DNA of 64,000 bases from Flavobacterium daemonense. GTDB taxonomy: Bacteria > Bacteroidota > Bacteroidia > Flavobacteriales > Flavobacteriaceae. Made by a program: the position numbers and the translations under genes. Of this stretch, positions 55,101 through 63,768 are shown piece after piece; position 1 is the stretch's first letter; each line of letters begins with the position of its first letter. The notes beneath the pieces were generated by a model. It saw only the letters and a program-made list of their open reading frames with translations, had not been told where the DNA came from and ran no database searches. The stretch is from positions 1 through 64,000 of the forward strand of contig NZ_VJYD01000015.1 of assembly GCF_007341385.1 (NCBI RefSeq). Reading direction: 5' to 3'.

Positions 55101-58100
55101 CGCAACAATATGCGCTGGTTCTTCCGCAGCACTAGCAGTTTCATCAACTACTGTGACCACGCCCGTTTTTAGATGGTATGCTGATCAAACAAGTGCTACA
55201 CTTCTCTTCACTGGAGATACTTATACTGTTTCTCCCGCCGTAACAACAACCTATTACGTAAGTGTAAGCGGGGACGGAGTCTGTGAAAATGCTATAAATA
55301 CTAGAAAAGCAGTAACTGTGACTGTAAATACGCTGGCTTTGGACTCGGATATCGCTGTTGCGGATGATGAAATTTGCGCAGGATCTTCGGTAGTTCTTTC
55401 TGCTTCAACAACTACAGTTACAACACCAATATTTAAATGGTACGCCGATCAAACAACTACTACAGCGCTCAGCACAGGAGATACTTTTACTGTTTCCCCA
55501 ACCTCAACGACCACGTATTATGTAAGCGTAAGCGGTGACGGTGTTTGTGAGAATGCCGTCAATACAAGAAAAGCAGTGACTGTAAATGTTGATCCTCTAG
55601 CAGTTGTTTCAGATATCACGGCAACAGATACTACAACTTGTCCAGGCGAGGCATCAGTTCTTTCTGCTTCATCAGCAACCGTCACTTCGCCAATTTTCAG
55701 ATGGTATGCAGATCAAACGACGACAGCAATATTAAACATCGGAGACACTTACACGGTATCTCCAACAGTAACTACAATTTATTATTTAAGTGTGAGCGGA
55801 GACAATGCTTGTGAAAATGCGCCAAATACAAGAAAGCCGGTAACCGTTTCGATGAATCCTTTGGCAACGGCCGCAGATATAGATGCTGCTGATCAGACCA
55901 TTTGTTCAGGAGACGTCGCAGTCTTGACCGCTTCATCAACAATCAGTAATCCTGAATTTTTTTGGTATGCAGATCAAGTTTCTGCCGATCCGCTATCCAT
56001 TGGAGCTGTATTTGATCCTTCGCCACAAACTACAACGACGTATTATGTTAGTGTGAGAGGAACTAATATTTGTGATAATGCCATCAATACCAGAAAAGCG
56101 GTTGTAGTAAATGTCAACAGATTAGGTTTAGATTCTGATATTACTGCTTCAGATGCTGTAATTTGCGAGGGGTCATCGACTACGCTTACAGCTTCAGCTA
56201 CTGGAATAACAAATCCAGTTTTCAGATGGTATGCAGATCAGACAAGTACCACGATATTAAATACAGCAGATACTTATACTGTAACACCTGCAACAACGAC
56301 AACGTATTACGTCAGCGTAAGCGGTGATGGTGTCTGCGAGAATGCCATCAACACCAGAAAACCTGTCGTGGTTACTGTAAATAGATTAGGTTTGGATGCT
56401 GATATTACGGCTTCAGATGCTGTAATCTGTGCGGGTTCATCGACTTCGCTTACAGCTTCAACAACTATTACAACACCAATTTTCAGATGGTATGCAGATC
56501 AGACAACGACTACAGCGTTATTTACAGGAGATACTTATACTGTAACACCTGCAACAACGACAACATATTATATTAGCGTAAGCGGCGATAGCGTCTGTGA
56601 AAACGCGATCAACACTAGAAAAGCGGTCGTGGTGACTGTCAATAGATTAGGTTTGGATGCTGATATTACGGCTTCAGATGCTGTAATTTGCGCGGGTTCA
56701 TCGACTTCGCTTACAGCTTCAACAACTATTACAACACCAATTTTCAGATGGTATGCAGATCAGACAACGACTACAGCGTTATTTACAGGAGATACTTATA
56801 CTGTAACACCTGCAGCAACGACAACGTATTATGTCAGCGTAAGCGGCGATGGTGTCTGTGAAAATGCCATTAATACCAGAAAAGCGGTTGCAGTTACTGT
56901 GAATAGACTAGGTTTGGATGCTGATATCACGGCTTCAGATGCATTAATTTGTGCGGGTTCATCAGCTTCGCTTACAGCTTCAACAACTATTACAACACCA
57001 GTTTTCAGATGGTATGCTGATCAGACAACGACTACAGCACTCTTTACAGGAGATACTTATAACGTAACTCCTGCAGCAACGACAACGTATTATGTCAGCG
57101 TAAGCGGTGACGGAGTCTGCGAGAATGCCATCAACACCAGAAAACCTGTCGTGGTTACTGTAAATAGATTAGGATTGGATGCTGATATCACGGCTTCAGA
57201 TGCTGTAATCTGTGCGGGTTCATCGACTTCGCTTACAGCTTCAACAACTATTACAACACCAATTTTCAGATGGTATGCAGATCAGACAACGACTACAGCG
57301 TTATTTACAGGAGATACTTACACTGTAACTCCGGCAACAACAACAACGTATTACGTCAGCGTAAGCGGCGATGGAGTTTGTGAAAACGCCATCAATACTA
57401 GAAAAGCGGTTGTGGTTACTGTGAATAGATTAGGTTTGGATGCTGATATCACGGCTTCAGATGCTGTAATTTGTGCGGGTTCATCGACTGCTCTTACAGC
57501 TTCAACAACTGGAATAACAAATCCAGTTTTCAGATGGTATGCTGATCAGGCAACAACTACGGCGCTCTTTACAGGAGATACTTTTAGCGTAACTCCGGCA
57601 ACAACGACAACGTATTATGTCAGCGTAAGCGGTGATGGAGTTTGTGAAAATGCTATCAATACCAGAAAACCTGTCGTGGTTACTGTAAATAGATTAGGTT
57701 TGGATGCTGATATCACAGCTTCAGATGCTGTAATTTGTGCGGGTTCATCAGCTTCGCTTACAGCTTCAACAACTATTACAACACCAGTTTTCAGATGGTA
57801 TGCTGATCAGGCAACGACTACAGCACTCTTTACAGGAGATACTTATAACGTAACTCCTGCAACAACGACAACGTATTATGTCAGCGTAAGCGGTGATGGC
57901 GTCTGCGAGAATGCCATCAACACCAGAAAATCTGTCGTGGTTACTGTAAATAGATTAGGCTTGGATGCTGATATCACGGCTTCAGATGCTGTAATCTGTG
58001 CAGGTTCATCGACTACGCTTACAGCTTCAACTACTGGAATAACAACACCAGTTTTCCGATGGTACGCGGATCAGACAACAACTACAGCACTCTTTACTGG

Positions 58101-60324
58101 AGATACTTACACTGTAACTCCGGCAACAACGACAACGTATTACGTCAGCGTAAGCGGTGATGGAGTTTGCGAAAATGCGATCAACACTAGAAAACCTGTC
58201 GTGGTTACTGTAAATAGATTAGGTTTGGATGCTGATATTACGGCTTCAGATGCTGTAATTTGCGCGGGTTCATCGACTTCGCTTACAGCTTCAACAACTA
58301 TTACAACACCAATTTTCAGATGGTATGCAGATCAGACAACGACTACAGCGTTATTTACAGGAGATACTTATACTGTAACACCTGCAACAACGACAACCTA
58401 TTATGTCAGCGTAAGCGGCGACGGAGTCTGCGAAAACGCGATCAACACCAGAAAAGCGGTTGTGGCAACAGTCAATCCATTGGCTTTGGCTTCTGATATT
58501 TCAGTAACTACTTCAAATGCTTCGTTATGTACTGGAGGTAGTGCATCAATAACAGCTACAAGTGCTATTAGTAATCCTATTTTTAAATGGTACCAAGATG
58601 CTAATTTATCTGTTTTGCTTTACACGGGTTCTACCTTTGTAACGCCTGCTATAACTGCAAATACATCTTATTATGTTACAGTGCAAAATAATGCTGTCTG
58701 TGAAAATAGTATTGGAAATGCGTTAAAAGTTGATCTAACCGTTATTTTATGTTCTGATATTGCTTTGAAAAAATCGGTGAGCAATATGTCGCCTTTTGTT
58801 GGTGATCAGGTTGATTTTACAATAACCGTAAGTAATCTTGGTCCAAATAATGCTACCGGTGTGCGTGCAAATGATGTATTGCCATCGGGTTATACTTTTA
58901 TCAGTGCAAACAATGGCGGAGTATTGTCTGGAAACACAATTACTTGGCCAGTGTTTATTGTTTCGGTTAATAATCCTGTTTCGTTGACTTACAAGGTCAG
59001 AGTGAACACATCGACCGGAACTGCGAACGAATACAAAAATATTGCGCAAATAATAGCTTCGGATAATTTTGATCCAAATTCAACTCCAAATAACAATGAT
59101 CCGACAGAAAATGATCAAGACAGCATTATTTTGACTCCGATTGTACCGCAACCTTCCATTTTGTTATATAAAGATGCTTCATTTTCAGGTACTAATGACA
59201 GCAACGGAAATGGTCTTACTGATGTAAATGAAACAATTACATACACATTTACAGTACAAAATACTGGAAATATTAGATTAGAAAATGTAACGATTAATGA
59301 TCAGTTTTTAGGCATTACCAATTTATCCGTTACGCCGAATGCATTAGATCCTGGGCAGACAGGCAAAGCTCAGTTAACTTATACAATAAAGGAATCAGAT
59401 TTTGAGAAAGGTGTGATTTACAATAGCGCGATTGCTCAAGGAAACACGCCACCAACTCCAGATAATCCGGGAGGTACTACTGTTACCGATACTTCTGAAG
59501 ACCCAACAAATCCTGTTAAGCCGGGTGATGAGTATTATGATCCAAATTGCCCGACTTGCACCGTAGTTCCATTGCCAAATATTCCAAAAATTGCGATTGT
59601 CAAGGAAATCTTTTCATTTAGCGGAGACTTTAATAATGCAAAAGTGGGCGATGTAGTAAATTATCTTTTTACGGTCAGTAATATCGGAAATACTCGTTTA
59701 AGTAATGTAAAAGTAACTGATCCACTTCCTGGATTGTCAACGCCTGCTCTTGATCCCGTAGATTCGGGCAATAAAACAGGAGATCTTAATTCAAATGGAT
59801 ATTTAGACACAAATGAGAAATGGCTATACAGAGCTCAGTACATTATCACTTCAGATGATTTAGCAAAAGGTCAAGTTGTCAATCAGGCTTTAGCCGAAGC
59901 GAAAGGACCTCCAACACCAGTAAATCCTAATGGGGAAGATGTGAGTGACTTGTCAGACAAATCGTCTCCTACAAATCAGGACAACGATCCAACAGTACTT
60001 GATATAGTGGGTTGCCAAGTAGTTGTTCATAATGCATTTTCGCCAAATGGAGACAGCATAAATGATAGGTTTAAAATTGATGGTATTGAATGTTATCCAA
60101 AAAATACGGTTGAAATTTATAATCGATGGGGTGTAATTGTTTTTCATACCGATGGATACAATAATGAAAGCAATGCTTTTGAAGGCTACTCAAATGGAAG
60201 GGCAGTAGTTAATCAAAGCAAAGGACTTCCAACGGGTACTTACTATTATATTCTCAGATATCAAAATTCAGATCAAAAAGAAGTAACAACGGCTGGCTAT
60301 CTTTATTTAAGCATGAATCAGTAA
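52198..60324 (+). CDS. giant T9SS type B adhesin with tandem Ig-like repeats
   Basis: 2708 residues. A signal peptide (ILLVFITVFLITSVSAQ) leads to an N-terminal domain (about 25-270), a GEVED domain (about 274-440: FGDAPDSYKTL, WIDWNNDGVFQASEG), Big2-type domains (about 550-870: IATVDANGVVTG-like motifs), 15 Ig-like repeats (about 873-2187; consensus ITASDAVICAGSS, then FRWYADQTTTTALFTGD, then TTTYYVSVSGDGVCENAINT), three DUF11-type domains (about 2190-2600), and a C-terminal CHU_C type B sorting domain (HNAFSPNGDSINDRFKI, EIYNRWGVIVF, GLPTGTYYYILRY). It is exported by T9SS and held on the surface with the help of the PorP/SprF encoded upstream. A gliding or attachment adhesin is inferred. 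Confidence 0.95.
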   Translation: MKNTVKILLVFITVFLITSVSAQTNYSFSIADILSSMPNGKRMPDGTIVKAQLITTGSATHSTGAAGSGTPGPDIGGLFTGITLPAYVGDKTPTNFTKIQMANTQNADNGVGNNCTNSIGFRIYFSRPISSINFLALDIDGVHGTPNGNAEWVAFFGYDGNTYVPYIISGPTTQLTNQSINTSAAGHSWRTLVSNSIGATAAAALPNAMTIRRQTTSGGSGTPDDLNHQVLFTPPSSTTKVTDFFLMTGIWSVTGQANVQASGLSPIVITISSDFGDAPDSYKTLLASGGPSHGVVGTLILGDTNYTEPDGSPSVLADASVDDDGIQTIPPLTNNGQLISSYTVATTFHNNTGLPANYVAWIDWNNDGVFQASEGTTATTPAGTLSGSVNLTWNNVTLTNTAGHARTYLRVRTTTEAITTSDTGGAFMDGEVEDYAIGLPAATPDVACFNVGSPSGAINILSNDTTGNTIVPSTLSLVNPGTGTNIITDGQGDIVSITIPGEGVWEVNSAGQVTFEPQSSSVIAPTPMAYNGRDADGNISNNALITLTAASIPVDTTIASQGCSPTTLTATASVPSGQSVVWYDAATAGNIVASPTLSTVGTVTYYAQGNNGSCTTSVRTPVTLTITAPPNAGNLSGTQNICQGTTTTFSSDGAAGGTWSSLDTTIASVDSGGVITGLLPGTTFITYTVSGTGGCADASATRSITIEDAAESGTISGNQDICVSGTSALTSSGTPGGLWESEDPTIATVDVNGVVTGVARGTTNIKYTIIQTGSCPVIPSVYSVNIIQANPGTLSGKQNLCIGDTTLFTTDGDPGGLWSSDFPGIATVDANGVITGNGPGNATITYTITGLSGCPSAATTRLITVNVNASATASDITGADSEVCPGDSTTLTVSTLTIGIPTFTWYADQNSTTAINTGTTYTVSPVSTTTYYVSVKGNNVCENEPNFRKPITVTINSLGLDSDILSTDATICAGSSAALAVSSTTVTTPVFRWYADQTSATLLFTGDTYTVSPAVTTTYYVSVSGDGVCENAINTRKAVTVTVNTLALDSDIAVADDEICAGSSVVLSASTTTVTTPIFKWYADQTTTTALSTGDTFTVSPTSTTTYYVSVSGDGVCENAVNTRKAVTVNVDPLAVVSDITATDTTTCPGEASVLSASSATVTSPIFRWYADQTTTAILNIGDTYTVSPTVTTIYYLSVSGDNACENAPNTRKPVTVSMNPLATAADIDAADQTICSGDVAVLTASSTISNPEFFWYADQVSADPLSIGAVFDPSPQTTTTYYVSVRGTNICDNAINTRKAVVVNVNRLGLDSDITASDAVICEGSSTTLTASATGITNPVFRWYADQTSTTILNTADTYTVTPATTTTYYVSVSGDGVCENAINTRKPVVVTVNRLGLDADITASDAVICAGSSTSLTASTTITTPIFRWYADQTTTTALFTGDTYTVTPATTTTYYISVSGDSVCENAINTRKAVVVTVNRLGLDADITASDAVICAGSSTSLTASTTITTPIFRWYADQTTTTALFTGDTYTVTPAATTTYYVSVSGDGVCENAINTRKAVAVTVNRLGLDADITASDALICAGSSASLTASTTITTPVFRWYADQTTTTALFTGDTYNVTPAATTTYYVSVSGDGVCENAINTRKPVVVTVNRLGLDADITASDAVICAGSSTSLTASTTITTPIFRWYADQTTTTALFTGDTYTVTPATTTTYYVSVSGDGVCENAINTRKAVVVTVNRLGLDADITASDAVICAGSSTALTASTTGITNPVFRWYADQATTTALFTGDTFSVTPATTTTYYVSVSGDGVCENAINTRKPVVVTVNRLGLDADITASDAVICAGSSASLTASTTITTPVFRWYADQATTTALFTGDTYNVTPATTTTYYVSVSGDGVCENAINTRKSVVVTVNRLGLDADITASDAVICAGSSTTLTASTTGITTPVFRWYADQTTTTALFTGDTYTVTPATTTTYYVSVSGDGVCENAINTRKPVVVTVNRLGLDADITASDAVICAGSSTSLTASTTITTPIFRWYADQTTTTALFTGDTYTVTPATTTTYYVSVSGDGVCENAINTRKAVVATVNPLALASDISVTTSNASLCTGGSASITATSAISNPIFKWYQDANLSVLLYTGSTFVTPAITANTSYYVTVQNNAVCENSIGNALKVDLTVILCSDIALKKSVSNMSPFVGDQVDFTITVSNLGPNNATGVRANDVLPSGYTFISANNGGVLSGNTITWPVFIVSVNNPVSLTYKVRVNTSTGTANEYKNIAQIIASDNFDPNSTPNNNDPTENDQDSIILTPIVPQPSILLYKDASFSGTNDSNGNGLTDVNETITYTFTVQNTGNIRLENVTINDQFLGITNLSVTPNALDPGQTGKAQLTYTIKESDFEKGVIYNSAIAQGNTPPTPDNPGGTTVTDTSEDPTNPVKPGDEYYDPNCPTCTVVPLPNIPKIAIVKEIFSFSGDFNNAKVGDVVNYLFTVSNIGNTRLSNVKVTDPLPGLSTPALDPVDSGNKTGDLNSNGYLDTNEKWLYRAQYIITSDDLAKGQVVNQALAEAKGPPTPVNPNGEDVSDLSDKSSPTNQDNDPTVLDIVGCQVVVHNAFSPNGDSINDRFKIDGIECYPKNTVEIYNRWGVIVFHTDGYNNESNAFEGYSNGRAVVNQSKGLPTGTYYYILRYQNSDQKEVTTAGYLYLSMNQ
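54814..58758 (+). repeat. 15-unit tandem repeat encoding Ig-like domains
   Basis: Units are about 260-270 bp (86-88 codons). Units 1-5 and 15 are diverged, while units 6-14 (about 56140-58490) are almost identical at DNA level, differing mainly in a two-codon insertion (TGITNP versus TITTP) and single bases. This indicates recent in-frame duplication or gene conversion and makes copy number likely to vary between strains. Correct assembly would need long reads. Confidence 0.95.
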
Positions 60325-60376
60325 TTTTTGCGATGAGGTGGTGTGTCCCGCTCCACAAAGAGTTCCCATAAAAAGC

Positions 60377-60411
60377 TGCGCAAATGTCTCTGACTTTGCG
60401 CAATTTTTTTT
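60377..60411 (+). terminator. terminator hairpin, repeat family C copy 2
   Basis: TGCGCAAA and TTTGCGCA form the stem around TGTCTCTGAC, followed by a T-run, 53 bp after the adhesin stop. A second short hairpin AAAAAGCC/GGCTTTTT (60427-60454) follows and overlaps the end of the next minus-strand gene. Confidence 0.8.
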
Positions 60412-60452
60412 GTCTTTCAGAAACTGAAAAAGCCTCAAAAGTCTCTGGCTTT

Positions 60453-60926
60453 TTATTGTTTCTTATTCTTAAGTTCGACTTTAAAGTTACCCCAGTAAGG
60501 ATTATCTGCCATTTGTGAATGACCGATTACTATGACGTGATTTCCTTTTTGGGTAAGCTGCATTTTCAAGTCCTTCCCAAAAGGGCCATCTGAGGAATTA
60601 TCTGGAAAAATAATTTGATTGAAACGGATATTTCCATTGTTCGTAGCTAGTATTATCTTAGCTTCTAATGTTCCTAAACTTTCATTTTTAAATTTGACAA
60701 ACACTCGCGGATGAACAGAATCTAATAGACCTTCGGCTGTATTTAGATTATTATCATCTTTGAAATTCATAAAGATAGTGTCGTCTATTTGCTTGTTTTC
60801 CGCTCGTTCTTTTTTGACTACAATTGTGTCTGGAATAACCGAATTGGTTTTATTTTCTTTTTGCTTTTCTTTTTGTTGGCAGGAAAAAAAGAAAGTAAAT
60901 AGTATTAGGAACATGGCATTTTTCAT
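60453..60926 (-). CDS. lipoprotein of unknown function
   Basis: 157 residues, lipobox FTFFFSCQQKE. A long Lys/Glu/Asn-rich linker (about 18-50) precedes a predicted beta-sandwich of roughly 100 residues (VHPRVFVKFKNESLGTLEAKI, IRFNQIIFPDNSSDGPF, GNHVIVIGHSQMADNPYWGN). No family recognised; the strand pattern is that of a small carbohydrate- or surface-associated module. Single gene convergent with the adhesin operon. Confidence 0.65.
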   Translation of the reverse strand: MKNAMFLILFTFFFSCQQKEKQKENKTNSVIPDTIVVKKERAENKQIDDTIFMNFKDDNNLNTAEGLLDSVHPRVFVKFKNESLGTLEAKIILATNNGNIRFNQIIFPDNSSDGPFGKDLKMQLTQKGNHVIVIGHSQMADNPYWGNFKVELKNKKQ

Positions 60927-61096
60927 AATCTAGATTTTTAGTTGAGTATCTCAAATTTAGGTTTTTATCAAAGCATTTTTTATTAAAATAAGCCTTAGAT
61001 TTTACATAATTCAGGTATTGATTAAATTACGAATTCCAAAGTAATGTTTTTATATTGAATGAATTAGAAATTATGAGGTCGATTATTAATGAACAT

Positions 61097-61143
61097 AAAA
61101 CAGCAAAAGACACTAATTATGAATTAATGCCTTTTGCTGTTTT
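61097..61143 (-). terminator. possible terminator for the dioxygenase gene
   Basis: Perfect 13-bp arms AAAACAGCAAAAG (61097-61109) and CTTTTGCTGTTTT (61131-61143) lie 55 bp beyond the minus-strand gene end at 61199. The T-run is short and the loop is 21 nt. Confidence 0.5.
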
Positions 61144-61198
61144 TAAGCGTTCCCTTCGTCTAAACTCAGAATTTAATAATCTGAAATCTACTGTTTTT

Positions 61199-62137
61199 TT
61201 AGTTTATTTTCACCAAATGCGCTTCAATTGCTGCTCTATCAGCTTCATATTGTGCAGGAAGTTTCAAGTTTTTACCTAATTCTTCTAAGCTTTCATCTAC
61301 TGTAAAACCTGGGTTGTCGGTTGCAATTTCAAACAATACGCCTCCTGGTTCTCTAAAATAAAGAGAATGGAAATAATTTCTGTCGATTTGCGGTGTAATA
61401 GACAATCCGTAATCTTCGATTTTTTCTCTGAATTTCATCAAAATTTCATCATTTGGAACACGGAAAGCTACGTGATGAACAGTTCCGTTTGCATTTAAAC
61501 CGCGTTTTTCCTCTGGTAATTCTACCAAGTCAACGATGGCAGCATTTTCGACAGCATCTGTTGCATAACGGTAACGATTTACTTCTTGATCGATTAATTT
61601 ATAGCCAAATATTTCTGTTAAGATTGCAGCAGTTGGTTTGATATTGTTTAAAGTCAAAGTGATATTATGAAAACCTTTTGTAGCCACATCTGCTTTTACT
61701 TCGTCGGTTTCCCAAGCTTTTCTGTTATCGCCTGTTTTAGATTCGATCAACTCTAATTTTAGTCCGTCTGGATCTAAGAAAGTCAAGTATTTTTCTCCAA
61801 ACTTTTCAGCAGGTTTATTATAAATTATATTGTACTGCTCAAAACGTTTTTGCCAAAAGTCAAGGCTGCCTTTCGGAACAGAATAACCAATTTCAGTTGC
61901 CATTCCAGCACCTTTTCTTCCTTGTTGAATTCCAGCTCCCCAAGGGAAAAATGTCAAAATTGTTCCAGCGCTTCCTACTTCGTCGCCAAAGTAAAAATGA
62001 TAGGTTCCGGGATCATCAAAATTTACCGTTTTTTTGATAAATCTTAATCCTAAAACTTTTGAATAAAAGTCAAAATTACGTTTAGCGTCGCCTGCGATTG
62101 CAGTAATATGATGTAAGCCTAATATTTTATTTTCCAT
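61199..62137 (-). CDS. ring-cleaving dioxygenase, VOC family (MhqO/MhqA-like)
   Basis: 312 residues with two VOC modules. Metal ligands are in LGLHHITAIAG (His9 or His10), VHHVAFRVPN and GVLFEIATD (Glu). N-terminal AGDAKRNFDFYSKVLGLRF and the closing FREPGGVLFEIATDNPGF are typical of the hydroquinone-specific extradiol dioxygenases MhqO/LinE-type. It would open the ring of hydroquinones or catechols using iron or another divalent metal. Nearby at 62885-63505 is an MhqD-like hydrolase, the usual genetic companion in quinone-stress regulons. A 397-bp gap separates them, so they are not clearly one transcript. Confidence 0.9.
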   Translation of the reverse strand: MENKILGLHHITAIAGDAKRNFDFYSKVLGLRFIKKTVNFDDPGTYHFYFGDEVGSAGTILTFFPWGAGIQQGRKGAGMATEIGYSVPKGSLDFWQKRFEQYNIIYNKPAEKFGEKYLTFLDPDGLKLELIESKTGDNRKAWETDEVKADVATKGFHNITLTLNNIKPTAAILTEIFGYKLIDQEVNRYRYATDAVENAAIVDLVELPEEKRGLNANGTVHHVAFRVPNDEILMKFREKIEDYGLSITPQIDRNYFHSLYFREPGGVLFEIATDNPGFTVDESLEELGKNLKLPAQYEADRAAIEAHLVKIN

Positions 62138-62534
62138 GGTTGTTTTTATATTAAATTGTTATTGATTTTCTTATACAAATTTACGTCCGTTATGCTTCTG
62201 CATCGATTAACCTAGATTAAGAAATAAAACAAGGTGCGTTTTGGAACTTTTACGCTATAACCAAAGAATGTTCCGTTTTAGTTAAAGGCTTTGTTTTAAG
62301 AAAGTCAATTTGGTTTTTACATGATTTATCGTGATTTATTGATATGAAAATGGCATAATTAGAAAGTCCACAAAGAACTAAAAAAGTTTTTCACGCAGAT
62401 TTAAAAAGATTTGAGCAGATTTGAATCTATATTATAAAAGAAAACTTAGCGTCTTCATGGAAAATACTTCGTGAAATTATATTTTCAGCATTTTCATAAT
62501 CAAAAAAAATTAGTGGAAATTAGTGGCAAAAAAA
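62138..62534. other. intergenic region between dioxygenase and cupin genes
   Basis: 397 bases without a gene. It includes flavobacterial intergenic words (CACGCAGATTTAAAAAGATT and similar at about 62392-62420) that recur in degenerate form at about 63547-63580 near the hydrolase start. Promoter of the dioxygenase gene is expected at its right-hand side, but no clear consensus was seen. Confidence 0.4.
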
Positions 62535-62885
62535 TTATAGTTTTATGAATATCGATTTTCGAAGTTTTGGCTCGATATTTTTGGTTTTATGGCCTTTTCC
62601 GATAGTGTCTTCAACCAACAGAATAGAACCAGTTGGGAATGTTCTTTTTTCTCCCATTGAAGTTTCGATTTCTACGCCACCATCAAGTAAAACAATATAC
62701 TGACGGTTTGGCGCATTATGATAATCGTAATCGTAAGACGGACTAACTTCTCTGAAAACAATAGATTTCACCGGTTCATCATCAGATAAAAATCCGATAT
62801 CGCCATTGTTTTTCAACGGAACTTGAAAATCTTCAAAATGACTTTCACCGTTTGAATCGCTGTAAACGCGAGTTATGGTAATCAT
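62535..62885 (-). CDS. small cupin-fold protein
   Basis: 116 residues, no signal peptide. A double-stranded beta-helix is apparent: SESHFEDF-like start, then IVFREVSPSYDYDYHNAPNRQYIVLLDGGVEIET segments, GEKRTFPTGSILLVEDTIGKGH. His residues in YHNAPNRQ and GKGHKTK sit where cupin metal ligands usually are. Function unknown. Its ATG overlaps the stop of the upstream hydrolase gene by one base (TAATG), implying translational coupling and a shared pathway. Confidence 0.7.
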   Translation of the reverse strand: MITITRVYSDSNGESHFEDFQVPLKNNGDIGFLSDDEPVKSIVFREVSPSYDYDYHNAPNRQYIVLLDGGVEIETSMGEKRTFPTGSILLVEDTIGKGHKTKNIEPKLRKSIFIKL

Positions 62886-63505
62886 TATCTTTTATTGAAA
62901 ATTAAGGCATTTGCACAATCGACTTCATCCTGACTAATAGTATGTCCCATGTTTGGATAGATTTTTTTAGTAACATCAGCACCCATTTTTGTCATAAGTG
63001 TTTCAGTATCATTTACTCTTTCTACAGGAACGTGAAAATCAGGATCGCTTGTTCCAATAAAGACTGGCGTATTTTCAAAGTTTCCTGAATAGTGATTTTC
63101 ATATACCTTGTCGCCAATTAATCCACCTGTGAATGCTACGATTCCGCCGTATTTTGCAGCATTTCGGGTCGTAAATTCCAAAGCGAGACAAGCACCTTGA
63201 GAAAATCCCAAGAAATAAATATTTTCTTTTTCAATTCCATTTTGCTGAACAGCCACCACCACTTGATGAATTGCCTCTAATGACTTTGAGAATGAAGGCT
63301 CGTTTTCGTTCAGCGGAACTAAAAACGAATACGGATACCAAGTTCTGTTTTCCGCTTCAGGCGCAACCAAAGCAAAATCGTCAACCCTAAGATGTTTTGC
63401 AATTGAGAGGATATCATGAGCACTTGCACCGCGACCATGAATCATAATTAAGGCTTTTTTTGCTTCGTTTAATGGTATTCCGTCTGTCAATATTTTTGTA
63501 TTCAT
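62885..63505 (-). CDS. MhqD-like alpha/beta hydrolase (carboxylesterase type)
   Basis: 206 residues, cytoplasmic. First strand IMIHGRGASAHDILSIA, nucleophile Ser in YFLGFSQGACLALEF, acid Asp in TSDPDFHVP, His in NMGHTISQ. This matches the phospholipase/carboxylesterase family whose member MhqD belongs with MhqO in quinone detoxification. It probably hydrolyses ring-cleavage or quinone-derived products. The downstream cupin gene overlaps its stop by one base. Confidence 0.85.
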   Translation of the reverse strand: MNTKILTDGIPLNEAKKALIMIHGRGASAHDILSIAKHLRVDDFALVAPEAENRTWYPYSFLVPLNENEPSFSKSLEAIHQVVVAVQQNGIEKENIYFLGFSQGACLALEFTTRNAAKYGGIVAFTGGLIGDKVYENHYSGNFENTPVFIGTSDPDFHVPVERVNDTETLMTKMGADVTKKIYPNMGHTISQDEVDCANALIFNKR

Positions 63506-63612
63506 ACAATTGTGTTTTTAATTATTAGTTAGAGGAAGTGATTTTTCACGTAGATTTTAAGACATCTTTGCAGATTAAATTTTTTATATTTCAAGTAATA
63601 AACCACAATCTT

Positions 63613-63737
63613 GTCATTTCGACGGAGGAGAAATCTTCGCAAGGAGCTCGACAAAGATTGTTTTATCGTTACGGAGTTACTCTTGAAGATTTACTTCGCC
63701 TGTTCGCTATCGCTCGAGTCTCCTCCGTCGAAATGAC
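63613..63737. repeat. palindromic repeat element, family B short copy
   Basis: Starts GTCATTTCGACGGAGGA and ends with its exact 17-bp reverse complement. Inner words (GACAAAGATTG, CGCTATCGCTCGAGTCTCC) match the larger element at 31181-31490. It differs by lacking CC/GG doublets in the arms, so it is a diverged or subfamily copy. Noncoding; located between the hydrolase and acetyltransferase genes. Confidence 0.85.
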
Positions 63738-63768
63738 AAACTTTGGGAATATACTTTATCAGACTTGA

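Noticed and set aside
54814-58758. Possible CRISPR-like or satellite array
   Set aside because: Units of about 264 bp are coding, in frame and encode Ig-like domains; there are no spacers.
60927-61198. 74-residue plus-strand frame at 61055
   Set aside because: It spans a hairpin and runs into the antisense of the dioxygenase gene; no coding evidence.
63538-63768. 76-residue plus-strand open frame
   Set aside because: Overlaps the family B palindrome between two minus-strand genes; translation only reflects the repeat.
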